Numbered from the stretch's first letter, positions 41,898-50,271 are shown. The stretch: 64,000 nt of DNA from Chryseobacterium endalhagicum (GCF_016745235.1 NZ_JAELVM010000002.1:1150496-1214495), one strand, 5' to 3'. The notes: generated from the sequence alone by a model not told the origin. Program-made: numbers and translations.

Positions 41898-44183
41898 ATG
41901 TCAAGTAAAACCCACCGCGACGAAAAGAACTTTAATCAGGCCGCGTTAGATTATCATAAAGCCGAACCTAAAGGAAAGATCGAAGTTATTCCTTCGAAGC
42001 CTCACTCTTCTCAAAGAGATTTATCATTGGCATACTCACCAGGTGTGGCAGTTCCTTGTATGGAGATCCACGATAAGCCGGAAACCGTTTACGACTATAC
42101 AGGAAAAGGAAACCTGGTAGCGGTAATTTCTAACGGAACGGCTGTTTTAGGTCTTGGTGATATCGGAGCAGAAGCTTCAAAACCGGTAATGGAAGGAAAA
42201 GGTCTTTTATTCAAGATCTTTGCAGATATCAATGTTTTTGATATTGAAATCAATGAAAAGGATCCGGACAAATTTATCCAGATTGTAAAAGGGATTGCGC
42301 CTACATTCGGAGGAATCAACCTTGAAGATATTAAAGCACCTGAAGCATTTTATATTGAACAGAAGCTTAAAGAAGAGCTTGATATTCCTTTGATGCATGA
42401 TGATCAGCACGGTACAGCCATTATTTCTGCTGCTGCCCTGATCAATGCTTTGCAGATTGCAGATAAGAACATCGGAGAAGTAAAAATGGTTGTGAACGGA
42501 GCAGGAGCTGCTGCGATTGCCTGTACCAACTTGTATATTTCTTTAGGACTGAAGAGAGAAAATGTCCTGATGTGCGACAGTAAAGGAGTAATCAATCATA
42601 AAAGAGAGAATCTTACCCCTGAAAAAATAGACTTTATTGCCAATACCGATATCGAGACGCTGGAAGATGCCGTAAAAGGTTCAGATGTTTTCATTGGTTT
42701 ATCCAAAGGAAATGTAATGACGCCTGAAATGCTTTCCGGCATGAATGAAAATCCTATCGTTTTTGCATTGGCCAATCCGGACCCTGAGATTGCTTACGAC
42801 CTTGCCCTTGAAACCCGCAAAGACGTGATCATGGCAACCGGAAGAAGTGACTATCCTAACCAGGTGAACAATGTACTGGGATTCCCTTACATTTTCCGTG
42901 GTGCTCTGGATGTTCAGGCCACTGGTATTAATGAAGAAATGAAGCTGGCTGCCGTACACGCTATCGCAGATCTTGCCAAAGAACCGGTGCCGGAAGCGGT
43001 AATCCTGGCATATAATGTTCAGAATTTACAGTTTGGAAGAGAATATTTCATTCCGAAACCATTTGATAACAGACTGATCACCAAAGTATCCAGTGCCGTA
43101 GCAAAAGCAGCTATTGAAAGCGGTATTGCCGGAAAAGCTATCGCAGATTTCGATGAGTACGAAAATCAGCTGCTGGACAGAATGGGAAGAGACGAGAAGC
43201 TGGTAAGAATGATGCAGAGCCGTGCCAAGTCTAATCCGAAGAGAATCACATTAGGAAATGCTGAAGAATATAATGTATTGAAAGCAGCACAGATTCTTTA
43301 CGAAGAAGGAATTGCTTTCCCGAGTCTTTTAGGGGATAAAAAATACATCAAAGAGCAGATGGAGCGTTTCGGAATCAATCTGGATGTTCCGATTATTGAT
43401 CCAAGTGATGACGATCAGAAAGAAAACAGAAAAAGATACAGAGAAACCCTTTGGAAACTTCGTCAGAGAAAAGGGATGAACGAGTACAAAGCGAAAAGAT
43501 ATGTGCGCCAGAGAGATTATTTCGGTCCATTGATGTTAAGACATGGAGATACGGACGGGTTGATCGTTGGTTTTTCTAAAAACTATACGTCAGTGCTTCG
43601 TCCTGTTTTGGAAGTGATTGAAAAAGATAAAGGCGTAGATAAAGTAGCGGCTATGATGATGATCCTTTCAGAAAAGAAGCCTATTTTCTTTGCGGATACT
43701 TCCATCAACCAGAATCCTACGGCAGAAGACCTTGTGAATATTGCTAAAATGGCAGAGATCACCGTGAAATCTTTTGCTATAGAACCTAGAATTGCCATGC
43801 TTGGTTTCGAAAACTTTGCAGCCATTTCCGATACTTCCAAAAAAGTAGCCAAAGCAGTAAGCATCCTTCATGAGAAATATCCTAAAATGGTAGTGGATGG
43901 TGAAATCCAGCCGGATTTTGCGATGAATGCAGACCATTTAAGTGATTATCCATTCTCAAAACTGGGAACCACACCTGCCAATACCTTCATTTTCCCGAAT
44001 CTTGAAAGTGCCAACCTTTCTTATAAGATCATCAGAGGAATGAAAGTAGCCCAGGTAATAGGGCCAATCCTGATGGGACTGAAGCAGCCGGTACACGTTT
44101 TACAGATGCGTTCAAGCGTAGATGAAATTGTAAACCTGGCTACTGTAGCGGTCCTTGACGCTCAGAGAAGAGAGAAGAAATAA
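41898..44183 (+). CDS. maeB: NADP-dependent malic enzyme with C-terminal phosphotransacetylase-like domain
   Basis: 761 residues, the length of the large MaeB class. It decarboxylates malate to pyruvate, yielding NADPH. The malic domain (about 20-160) carries SLAYSPGVAVPC and DDQHGTA, and the NAD(P)-binding domain has VVNGAGAAAIAC. From about 435 on, a phosphotransacetylase-like domain follows (PLMLRHGDTDGLIVGFS, LSEKKPIFFADTSINQNPT), which in MaeB regulates activity through acetyl-CoA rather than catalysing transfer. A 19-bp terminator follows. Confidence 0.95.
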   Translation: MSSKTHRDEKNFNQAALDYHKAEPKGKIEVIPSKPHSSQRDLSLAYSPGVAVPCMEIHDKPETVYDYTGKGNLVAVISNGTAVLGLGDIGAEASKPVMEGKGLLFKIFADINVFDIEINEKDPDKFIQIVKGIAPTFGGINLEDIKAPEAFYIEQKLKEELDIPLMHDDQHGTAIISAAALINALQIADKNIGEVKMVVNGAGAAAIACTNLYISLGLKRENVLMCDSKGVINHKRENLTPEKIDFIANTDIETLEDAVKGSDVFIGLSKGNVMTPEMLSGMNENPIVFALANPDPEIAYDLALETRKDVIMATGRSDYPNQVNNVLGFPYIFRGALDVQATGINEEMKLAAVHAIADLAKEPVPEAVILAYNVQNLQFGREYFIPKPFDNRLITKVSSAVAKAAIESGIAGKAIADFDEYENQLLDRMGRDEKLVRMMQSRAKSNPKRITLGNAEEYNVLKAAQILYEEGIAFPSLLGDKKYIKEQMERFGINLDVPIIDPSDDDQKENRKRYRETLWKLRQRKGMNEYKAKRYVRQRDYFGPLMLRHGDTDGLIVGFSKNYTSVLRPVLEVIEKDKGVDKVAAMMMILSEKKPIFFADTSINQNPTAEDLVNIAKMAEITVKSFAIEPRIAMLGFENFAAISDTSKKVAKAVSILHEKYPKMVVDGEIQPDFAMNADHLSDYPFSKLGTTPANTFIFPNLESANLSYKIIRGMKVAQVIGPILMGLKQPVHVLQMRSSVDEIVNLATVAVLDAQRREKK

Positions 44184-44205
44184 ACAGTTATCTGTTATAT
44201 ATAAT

Positions 44206-44245
44206 AGAAAAGGCCGTTTTTACAACTGTAAAAACGGCCTTTTCT
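44206..44245. terminator. Long perfect terminator after maeB
   Basis: AGAAAAGGCCGTTTTTACA (44206-44224) and its complement at 44227-44245 give up to 19 pairs. The symmetrical A and T runs let it work in both directions, for maeB and for the XRE gene. Confidence 0.9.
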
Positions 44246-44332
44246 ATGTTTTGTCTCTGAGCTTTCCCCCGGAGGTGTAGTTTTTTAATGATAAATTGGT
44301 TTTGGTGATCTTACTTCGTGCTAAGACTGAGA

Positions 44333-44695
44333 TCAGCTTGCTTCAGAATTTTTCAGTTTATTGTTCTCTTCTATGAGATCCCTGTTTTCCTGCTCCAGTT
44401 TTTCGATGTATTTTTTTTGGGTTTCCAGAATAAAAGTGGGAATATTAGCGTAGCCCATATGATCCGAAGGAATGATTCCCGGATGGGAAGATGGTTTCAC
44501 ACCATGACCTCTTATATCTCCAGGCGAAACACCAAGTGCCCTGGCCAGTTTTTCCCATTCATCGTGATAAATTTTTACTTCCCCTCTTTCCTTGCGGGAA
44601 TAGTTTGAAGCATCTGTACCTAATATTTTCCCCATCTGCACTTGTGAGAAACCCAGTTGCTTTCTCAGTTTTTTTAATCTTTCGTGTGTCTCCAT
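44333..44695 (-). CDS. XRE-family transcriptional regulator of the RiPP locus
   Basis: 120 residues. The XRE helix-turn-helix occupies about 3-58 (LKKLRKQLGFSQVQMGKIL, DASNYSRKERGEVKI) and is about 60% identical by eye to that of the protein at 35545. The C-terminus is a coiled coil (YIEKLEQENRDLIEENNKLK), as in the paralogue. The ATG at 44695 (METHERLKK) is preferred over a TTG six codons upstream. It is divergent from the RiPP precursor at 44844, and likely regulates it. Confidence 0.92.
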   Translation of the reverse strand: METHERLKKLRKQLGFSQVQMGKILGTDASNYSRKERGEVKIYHDEWEKLARALGVSPGDIRGHGVKPSSHPGIIPSDHMGYANIPTFILETQKKYIEKLEQENRDLIEENNKLKNSEAS

Positions 44696-44843
44696 TCTTA
44701 ATGTTTTATACAAATGTGCAGATTTTAAGAATTATTTACAAGGAATTTGCATAAAAAATGCATATTATTTCTTTATCATGTGATTTGTTTGTTTGTATAT
44801 TGTACCTGTCAATAGTGACCAAAATTAAACTAAATTTTAACTT
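44696..44843. promoter_or_regulatory. Divergent control region of the RiPP locus with inverted repeat
   Basis: TGCAT-AAAAA-ATGCA (44748-44762) is a perfect 5-5-5 inverted repeat, and its right half runs on as GCATATT, also seen before the paralogous XRE gene (GCATATT at about 35508-35514). It is a candidate XRE operator. No full TAnnTTTG element was found on either strand. Confidence 0.45.
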
Positions 44844-45038
44844 ATGAAAAAATTAGAAAACCTAAGAGGAAAAAAATTGGGTAACATGAAAAGCATTCTT
44901 GCCGGGCAAAAAGGATTAGAGTCAGGAGTTGGTCTTACAGGTCCATGTGGTGGAACTGGTACAGACAGTGATCCGCACGTATTGGAAACGCTTACACTGA
45001 TCAAAGGTGGAGGTGGTACTAATGACGGATGTGACTAG
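44844..45038 (+). CDS. Grasp-with-SPASM RiPP precursor peptide
   Basis: 64 residues. The N-terminal half (KKLENLRGKKLGNMKSILAG) is a leader of the Bacteroidota RiPP type. The core is rich in Thr, Gly and acidic residues (GTGTDSDPHVLETLTLI, GGGGTNDGCD), as needed for ester or amide links made by an ATP-grasp enzyme between Thr/Ser or Lys and Asp/Glu. It has two Cys, unlike the six of the peptides at 29-35 kb. The ATP-grasp gene follows after a hairpin. The exact residues linked cannot be told from sequence. Confidence 0.88.
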   Translation: MKKLENLRGKKLGNMKSILAGQKGLESGVGLTGPCGGTGTDSDPHVLETLTLIKGGGGTNDGCD

Positions 45039-45066
45039 TCACCTGATTTTTAAGGAAAAAAAATTA

Positions 45067-45093
45067 AAGACTCTTTATACTCTAAAGAGTCTT
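45067..45093 (+). other. Hairpin between precursor and ATP-grasp gene
   Basis: AAGACTCTTTA (45067-45077) pairs perfectly with TAAAGAGTCTT (45083-45093) around a 5-base loop. It lacks a T-run, so it is probably a leaky terminator or stabiliser that keeps precursor message above enzyme message. Confidence 0.6.
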
Positions 45094-45121
45094 CCTTTAT
45101 CTATTAATCTGCAAAAAAAAT

Positions 45122-46087
45122 ATGATTCTGATTTTATCAACCCCGAATGATGATGATTCCAATATCGTCATGGAGCATCTTACCATGCTTGGGGAAAAAT
45201 TTATAAGAATAAATGATCTGGATTTATTCAATGGAAATACAAAAATGCACTACGAACTGTCACCGGAACCTAAACTCTTTGTAGAAAATATTTTTTTTGG
45301 AAGGATAGACTTATCAGATATAAAATGCGTGTGGTACAGAAAATTCGGCTTCTTTGATAAATTCAAAAAAAAGTTCAGAGGCGAAACGAATGTGGAAATG
45401 CTGGAATATCTGAAACTGGAATATACAGCTACATTAGATCTCTTTTTTGATTTTCTGAAGGACAAAAAATGGCTTAATAATTATATAAGCGTCAAAAAAT
45501 TAAATAAAATAAGTATGCTTATCGCTTCTCAGAAAATAGGTTTAAGCATCCCAAAAACCAATATCACCAATCATACAGATTCATTAAACCAGGATGAATC
45601 CTACATCACCAAATCCATAAAAGACGGAACCGTAATTGACGTAGGAGAAAAGACCTTCTTTTTTCTGACCAAAGAAGTGAATTCTAAGACCATGGCCCGC
45701 TATGACCATTTCTTTCCAAGCTTATTTCAGGAAAAAATAAACAAAGAATATGAGCTCCGGATTTTTCATTTAAATGGAAAAAACTATCCCATGGCCATTT
45801 TTTCCCAAAGGGACAGGCAGACGGGAGTGGATTACAGGCATTACAACTACAGCAAACCGAACAGGATGATTCCTTATGCTTTACCGAAAGATATAGATGA
45901 AAAGATATGCCGCCTGATGAAAGATCTGGGTCTGGATACAGGATCACTGGATATCATAAAAGGGACGGACGGGGAGTATTATTTTTTGGAAGTAAACCCT
46001 TCGGGGCAGTTCAGAATGACAGCGCTGCCATGTAATTATAACCTTCATTATGAGGTGGCATGCACTTTAAAAAAAATGAATACATGA
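45122..46087 (+). CDS. gwsG: ATP-grasp peptide maturase of a grasp-with-SPASM system
   Basis: 321 residues of the graspetide ATP-grasp ligase type. It starts MILILSTPNDDD as this family does. The ATP-grasp part shows YITKSIKDG, LFQEKINKEYELRIFHLNG and the Mg-binding E290-V-N292 in FLEVNPSGQF. It would activate acidic side chains of the precursor with ATP and join them to Thr/Ser or Lys. The end overlaps the following short frame by 4 bases (ATGA). Closest named family: grasp-with-spasm ATP-grasp (from memory). Confidence 0.92.
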   Translation: MILILSTPNDDDSNIVMEHLTMLGEKFIRINDLDLFNGNTKMHYELSPEPKLFVENIFFGRIDLSDIKCVWYRKFGFFDKFKKKFRGETNVEMLEYLKLEYTATLDLFFDFLKDKKWLNNYISVKKLNKISMLIASQKIGLSIPKTNITNHTDSLNQDESYITKSIKDGTVIDVGEKTFFFLTKEVNSKTMARYDHFFPSLFQEKINKEYELRIFHLNGKNYPMAIFSQRDRQTGVDYRHYNYSKPNRMIPYALPKDIDEKICRLMKDLGLDTGSLDIIKGTDGEYYFLEVNPSGQFRMTALPCNYNLHYEVACTLKKMNT

Positions 46088-46284
46088 AAAAAACATTATT
46101 AAAAGAAATTGGATATGAGAAAAAGAAAGAGCTGCTTCCGGTCATTTTTTCTCACACAGAACCTATGGATATCAAAAAAATAAAAAGAGACCGTCCGTTC
46201 AGAATGGTTGATACCGCTATTCATCAGTCAGAAATCTATTGTTTAAGAATATATAAAGATGGAATCAACATATCTACAGAATAA
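46084..46284 (+). CDS. Short protein of unknown function in the RiPP operon
   Basis: 66 residues, basic and without membrane helix or Cys motif (MKKTLLKEIGYEKKKE, KKIKRDRPFRMVDTAIHQSE). Its ATG overlaps the gwsG stop (ATGA), and its end overlaps the SPASM gene by 26 bases, the layout of a translationally coupled gene. It could be a leader-binding or accessory protein of the maturase pair. No family recognised. Confidence 0.65.
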   Translation: MKKTLLKEIGYEKKKELLPVIFSHTEPMDIKKIKRDRPFRMVDTAIHQSEIYCLRIYKDGINISTE

Positions 46285-47257
46285 TAAGGAAAAATATATC
46301 CACGTATTTTCATGCTGTGTCCCTGTTAAAGGCCATGAAAGAGGTGCCATCTATGATCTTCAGAGAGAGGAAATTGAACTGGTGCCCAATACAATGATCG
46401 ATTTTCTGGATTATATAAAAAATAGAAAATTAAGCGATGTCCTGAAAGAATTTGAATCTGATAAGATCGCTAAACAATATCTTGGTTTTTTGGAAAAGAA
46501 CGAATTTGTTTTTTATTCAAACACTGTTTTTTTCCCGGAGCTTGAGGAAAAAAGCATCAATGAAGATACTTCAACGATTCAGTTTATGACCATTATGCTG
46601 TCCGGTTTCATCAGTGAACATCTGGATACAATCATCAGAAACATCAGTGCGCTGGGAGTGAAAAGACTGCATTTTCATATCAATGATCAGAACTGCATGG
46701 AAAAAATACATCATATTCTGGATATCCTGGTACATTCAAGAGTTACGAATGTCTCGTTTTCAATTCCCCATCAGAAAATTAATAAAAAACTATACGGCAA
46801 CAACCGCTTAAAGACCTTATATTTATTCAATGCTCCTAAAGAAAAAATAGAGAGTAATAATGAAGTGACTACGATCTCTATAAAGATTAGTGATGCTGCC
46901 ATGTTTCTGCCTAAATTCAGTATTAAAACAGTAGATATTAATTCCTCTGCATACAATATTGCAAGAAATTATAACCTGTCATTATACAAAACAGTATTCG
47001 TGGATGAACTTGGGAACATTAAATTGAATATAAATGATCAGCTGAGCTACGGAAATATTACGGATTCACTTGAAGAAATAAAAAACAAAACGGTCCGGGA
47101 CCTTTCCGGGATCTGGAATATTAAAAAAGAGGAGATTGCGCCATGCAATATCTGTGAATTCAGATTATGCTGTTCAGCAGCGTATATCCCTTATAAAACT
47201 GACAAAGGGTATGCTGTGGACTGTAATTATAATCCCTATCAGGCAGAATTAAACTAG
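46259..47257 (+). CDS. gwsS: SPASM-domain peptide maturase without a radical-SAM motif
   Basis: 332 residues, the partner of the ATP-grasp protein in grasp-with-SPASM systems. The C-terminus holds a SPASM-like cysteine set: C296, C299, C304, C305 and C322 (APCNICEFRLCC, AVDC). The middle part (FMTIMLSGFISEHLDTIIRNISALGVKRLHFHIND) resembles a radical-SAM barrel, but the CxxxCxxC cluster motif is absent, so S-adenosylmethionine cleavage is not expected. It may bind an Fe-S cluster in a structural or recognition role. Confidence 0.9.
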   Translation: MESTYLQNNKEKYIHVFSCCVPVKGHERGAIYDLQREEIELVPNTMIDFLDYIKNRKLSDVLKEFESDKIAKQYLGFLEKNEFVFYSNTVFFPELEEKSINEDTSTIQFMTIMLSGFISEHLDTIIRNISALGVKRLHFHINDQNCMEKIHHILDILVHSRVTNVSFSIPHQKINKKLYGNNRLKTLYLFNAPKEKIESNNEVTTISIKISDAAMFLPKFSIKTVDINSSAYNIARNYNLSLYKTVFVDELGNIKLNINDQLSYGNITDSLEEIKNKTVRDLSGIWNIKKEEIAPCNICEFRLCCSAAYIPYKTDKGYAVDCNYNPYQAELN

Positions 47258-47264
47258 ATAAAAA

Positions 47265-47861
47265 ATGAATAAAAAACTGATTTCATGGTTAGGATTGATC
47301 CTTCTGAGCTTTATGATACAGAGCTGTAAGAATTATTACTATCTGAAACATACGCCGGCGGTTGATAATGAAGATCGGAACCCGGTTTATGATCTGAAAT
47401 TCGGTAAAGAAAGTATGCAGTTTACGACTTTCGCCGATTATCAGGTGAATATGATTAATAAGAAATATATTTTCTTTGCCACAAAAGACGTTAACCAGGT
47501 TCTTAAAACAAACTTCAGCAAGCCTTTCACGGAACAGTTCATGTTTATGTATACCAAAATGAGCATTTACAACAATCTCCTTGGTTTCTACTACGAAGGC
47601 GCATCATTGGAAGAGGTGAAGCAGGCTTACGGCAGAAATCCGGATGCAGATATGGGAAATGGAGTTTTGTATGCCTATGATTCCGGAAAATTCCATGTTG
47701 TGGATATTTACAAAAAAACGGATAATGGGGTGATAAGGTTTATTAATATGAGCAATCCTGATGAAAAAGATCCCCCAAATAAAAAATTCCACCTTGAAAT
47801 TCGAAATCTTTTCTTTGGACTGAACAGGCAACTGTGGGAGAAAAATGCGGATGGCTTTTAA
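47265..47861 (+). CDS. Lipoprotein of the RiPP operon, unknown function
   Basis: 198 residues with a lipoprotein signal ending at IQSC (Cys 21). The mature part is mixed alpha/beta (FGKESMQFTTFADYQVNM, SKPFTEQFMFMYTKMSIYNN). No family recognised. It follows the SPASM gene by 7 bases and precedes the VKOR gene by 21, so it is part of the operon. An immunity or export-accessory role would fit its place but has no direct support. Confidence 0.78.
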   Translation: MNKKLISWLGLILLSFMIQSCKNYYYLKHTPAVDNEDRNPVYDLKFGKESMQFTTFADYQVNMINKKYIFFATKDVNQVLKTNFSKPFTEQFMFMYTKMSIYNNLLGFYYEGASLEEVKQAYGRNPDADMGNGVLYAYDSGKFHVVDIYKKTDNGVIRFINMSNPDEKDPPNKKFHLEIRNLFFGLNRQLWEKNADGF

Positions 47862-47882
47862 TATCCTGTAAAAGAAATTGAT

Positions 47883-48737
47883 ATGGTTGAAAGCATCAGC
47901 AACATTCTGAAATATCTTCAGAAGAAAAATATTCACCTGGACAGAAAAGAATTTTCATTCCAGATCAATTCCCATCCCGCATTTCCGAGCCTGCTTTCCA
48001 TAGTGAGCGCTCTGAACGTGAACTATGTCTCCAACTTCGCAGTAGAAATAGATAACTCCGAGATAGATGAACTGCCGGATGATTTCATGACCTTCATAAC
48101 TGTTGCAGATAACGAACAGGAACTTGCTTTTGTTGAAAAAACGAATCAGGACTTTCTGATCAATGGAAAATATAAAGTGAATGAAAAAGACTTTCTTTCA
48201 AGCTGGAATAATATCGTTGTTTTGATTGATGAAGACCAGTCGGCACTTAAAAAAAAGGCAGACGGAAGGTATAAACTTTTGCTGGCCGGGATTTTTGTTT
48301 TGATTGTACTGATCTATATCTATTTTCAAATCAGCCTGCATTCATTTATCTTTCTCTTTTTATCATTGTGCGGCTTTTTTCTTGCGGTGGTTTCATTAAG
48401 AAAAGTATTTGGAATAGAAAGCCCGGTGGTAGATAAAGTCTGCTCCGGCACGTATACCGACTGCTCGCTTTCGGGTGATAAAACAACAGGCTTTGTTTCA
48501 CACTTTGGAAACTTTAGCCTCGTTTACTTTTTAGTAAATGTCATAAGTCTTCTGTTTCTTTGTAATAGCGGGAGCGAGGCTGTTTTTTTTACCATCCAGA
48601 AAACATTGCTCATCATTATTCTTCCTGTCATAGGATATTCCCTTTTTTATCAGCTGTTCAAAATTAAAAAAGTATGCCCTTTATGCATTGGAATCATCAT
48701 TATTCTGCTTTTACAAACCTATATTTTACTGATGTGA
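47883..48737 (+). CDS. VKOR family oxidase with degenerate C39-like N-terminus
   Basis: 284 residues. The first 120 align with the C39-like part of the fusion at 32364 (EFSFQINSHPAFPSLLSIVSAL against EFSFQFNSHPNYPSALAFSDTL). The VKOR domain follows, with C265-P-L-C268 and loop Cys C187 and C194. It ends at residue 284 after a membrane helix; the thioredoxin part is a separate gene that starts 2 bases later in another frame. Together the two equal the 502-residue fusion in length (284 + 220). Expected role: quinone-linked disulfide formation for the locus. Confidence 0.92.
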   Translation: MVESISNILKYLQKKNIHLDRKEFSFQINSHPAFPSLLSIVSALNVNYVSNFAVEIDNSEIDELPDDFMTFITVADNEQELAFVEKTNQDFLINGKYKVNEKDFLSSWNNIVVLIDEDQSALKKKADGRYKLLLAGIFVLIVLIYIYFQISLHSFIFLFLSLCGFFLAVVSLRKVFGIESPVVDKVCSGTYTDCSLSGDKTTGFVSHFGNFSLVYFLVNVISLLFLCNSGSEAVFFTIQKTLLIIILPVIGYSLFYQLFKIKKVCPLCIGIIIILLLQTYILLM

Positions 48738-48738
48738 T

Positions 48739-49401
48739 ATGAATTTGGAACCTTTTATCCCTTTCGTTTTATATGGTATTTTCTATCTTGCTGTTTTAAT
48801 CTTATGGTGGCAGATCAGGAATTATTTAAAGCAAAAGGAAGAACTGAAAACCCAGCTTATAAGAAAAAACAGAACGGTCCGGAACTACGAGGTCTTTATT
48901 AATACCTTAAACACACAGGAGAAAATAGAACTGCCGGAGCCGGTAATGATCCTGGGAAACGAAGAAAGTGATCTGGAACTGACCATTTTTACCAGTCTTT
49001 ACTGTGAAATGTGTCAGGAGATCTGCGAAACGGTGAACAAAATTATCTTTGCTTATGAAGAAGAAATAAAGATAAATATCTTTTTCAAAAAACAGCCCGG
49101 GGAAGATAAAAACCGTTTTCTGTATATACTGCACAATATTTTTCTGGTTCAGGGAACTCAAGAGTTTTTAAAAGCTCTGAATTTTTGGTTTGAAAATAAA
49201 AATCTTGCGCCGTGGACCATCACTGCAGCATATAATATGGAGGAAAACAGTAAGAAATTCACGTCCTCCAATGAATGGTTTGCCCAAAACAATATTATGG
49301 CGACCCCTTCTGTTTTTATAAACGGGCACATCTTTCCCCATGAATTTGAAAAAGAAGACTTATATTACCACATAGAAGGAATTATTGAAAATAAAGAATA
49401 A
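48739..49401 (+). CDS. Membrane-anchored thioredoxin/DsbA-like protein, partner of the VKOR
   Basis: 220 residues. An N-terminal membrane helix (FVLYGIFYLAVLILWWQI, about 9-27) is followed by a coiled region and a thioredoxin-fold domain with C89-E-M-C92. It aligns with residues 275-502 of the fusion at 32364, including the start of the membrane helix and the KRNYELF/VRNYEVF block. It would pass oxidising power from VKOR to the peptides. It begins 2 bases after the VKOR stop in the +1 frame. Confidence 0.92.
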   Translation: MNLEPFIPFVLYGIFYLAVLILWWQIRNYLKQKEELKTQLIRKNRTVRNYEVFINTLNTQEKIELPEPVMILGNEESDLELTIFTSLYCEMCQEICETVNKIIFAYEEEIKINIFFKKQPGEDKNRFLYILHNIFLVQGTQEFLKALNFWFENKNLAPWTITAAYNMEENSKKFTSSNEWFAQNNIMATPSVFINGHIFPHEFEKEDLYYHIEGIIENKE

Positions 49402-49402
49402 A

Positions 49403-50209
49403 ATGAGGCACTGTAAAAAAGTAATAACATTTGTGTTTTTCTTCGTCATTCAGAATATATATTCTCAGGATATGAGAATAAATTATGACATGATTTATAA
49501 AGAAGATTCCCTGAGTACAGAAACTGCTGCCAAGAAAATGGTGCTGCTGGTTCAGAATGGAGAATCAAAGTTTTTTACCGAAAAACAATATGAGGTAGAT
49601 TCTCTCAGAGCTTCGGGATTTAAAGGATTTGCTGTAGGAGACCCCGGCTTTTATGTCATCAAAAATAAACAGAACACAAGCTCAAAATACTATTTTCTGC
49701 TTCGGGACGTTTACAGAATCACCGAGCCTGTACAACTGAACTGGAAAATAGAAAAAGAAACGGCTAAAAAATACGGCTACACCTGCCAGAAAGCCACTGT
49801 AGATTATAAAGGCAGAAAATGGGAGGCGTGGTTCACTCAGGAGATCCCCGTTCAGGAAGGTCCGTACATTTTTAAAGGCCTGCCGGGTCTCATTGTCTAT
49901 ATGAAAGATGCTGCAGGTTCCTATGAATTTTCCTTTACAGCCCTTAAAAAAAGCTTTTATAAAATGGAACTGGAGAATATCAGTCCAAAACCTCTGGACA
50001 TTTCTGTAGCCAATCTCAAAAAGGTTTTTATAGACTATTATAATGATCCGTTCAGGGAAATGAAGTCCGGAAATGTGAAGGCGAAATTCAAGGATGAGAA
50101 AGGAAATGACATAGTGCCGGATTTTAAAGAAATGACAAAAAATCAGCAGAATTCGCTCAAAAAAAATAACAATCCGATAGAATTGTCAGAGGCAATTAAA
50201 TATCCATAA
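49403..50209 (+). CDS. GLPGLI family exported protein
   Basis: 268 residues with a signal peptide (KVITFVFFFVIQNIYSQ) and the motif KGLPGLIVYMKD near residue 160. As in the paralogue at 34326, WEAWFTQEIPVQEGPYIFKG comes just before the motif. The ATG at 49403 directly follows the thioredoxin gene's stop (TAAA-ATG), which supports membership of the operon. The function is unknown; its place at both peptide loci suggests a role in peptide export, folding or reception. Confidence 0.92.
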   Translation: MRHCKKVITFVFFFVIQNIYSQDMRINYDMIYKEDSLSTETAAKKMVLLVQNGESKFFTEKQYEVDSLRASGFKGFAVGDPGFYVIKNKQNTSSKYYFLLRDVYRITEPVQLNWKIEKETAKKYGYTCQKATVDYKGRKWEAWFTQEIPVQEGPYIFKGLPGLIVYMKDAAGSYEFSFTALKKSFYKMELENISPKPLDISVANLKKVFIDYYNDPFREMKSGNVKAKFKDEKGNDIVPDFKEMTKNQQNSLKKNNNPIELSEAIKYP

Positions 50210-50230
50210 CGATTAAAAGTAATTTATTTT

Positions 50231-50263
50231 AACCTTCAATGCTGATGTTGAAGGTTTAATTTT
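50231..50263 (+). terminator. Terminator of the RiPP locus
   Basis: AACCTTCAA (50231-50239) pairs perfectly with TTGAAGGTT (50248-50256), followed by TAATTTTT. Confidence 0.8.
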
Positions 50264-50271
50264 TATATTTG
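50264..50271 (+). promoter_or_regulatory. -7 element for ruvA-sprA
   Basis: TATATTTG (TAnnTTTG) lies 20 bases before the ruvA ATG and directly after the terminator. No TTG box stands at 19 bases. Confidence 0.55.

Noticed and set aside
46259..47257. Radical-SAM enzyme for the SPASM protein
   Set aside because: No CxxxCxxC motif in the sequence; only the C-terminal SPASM cysteines are present.
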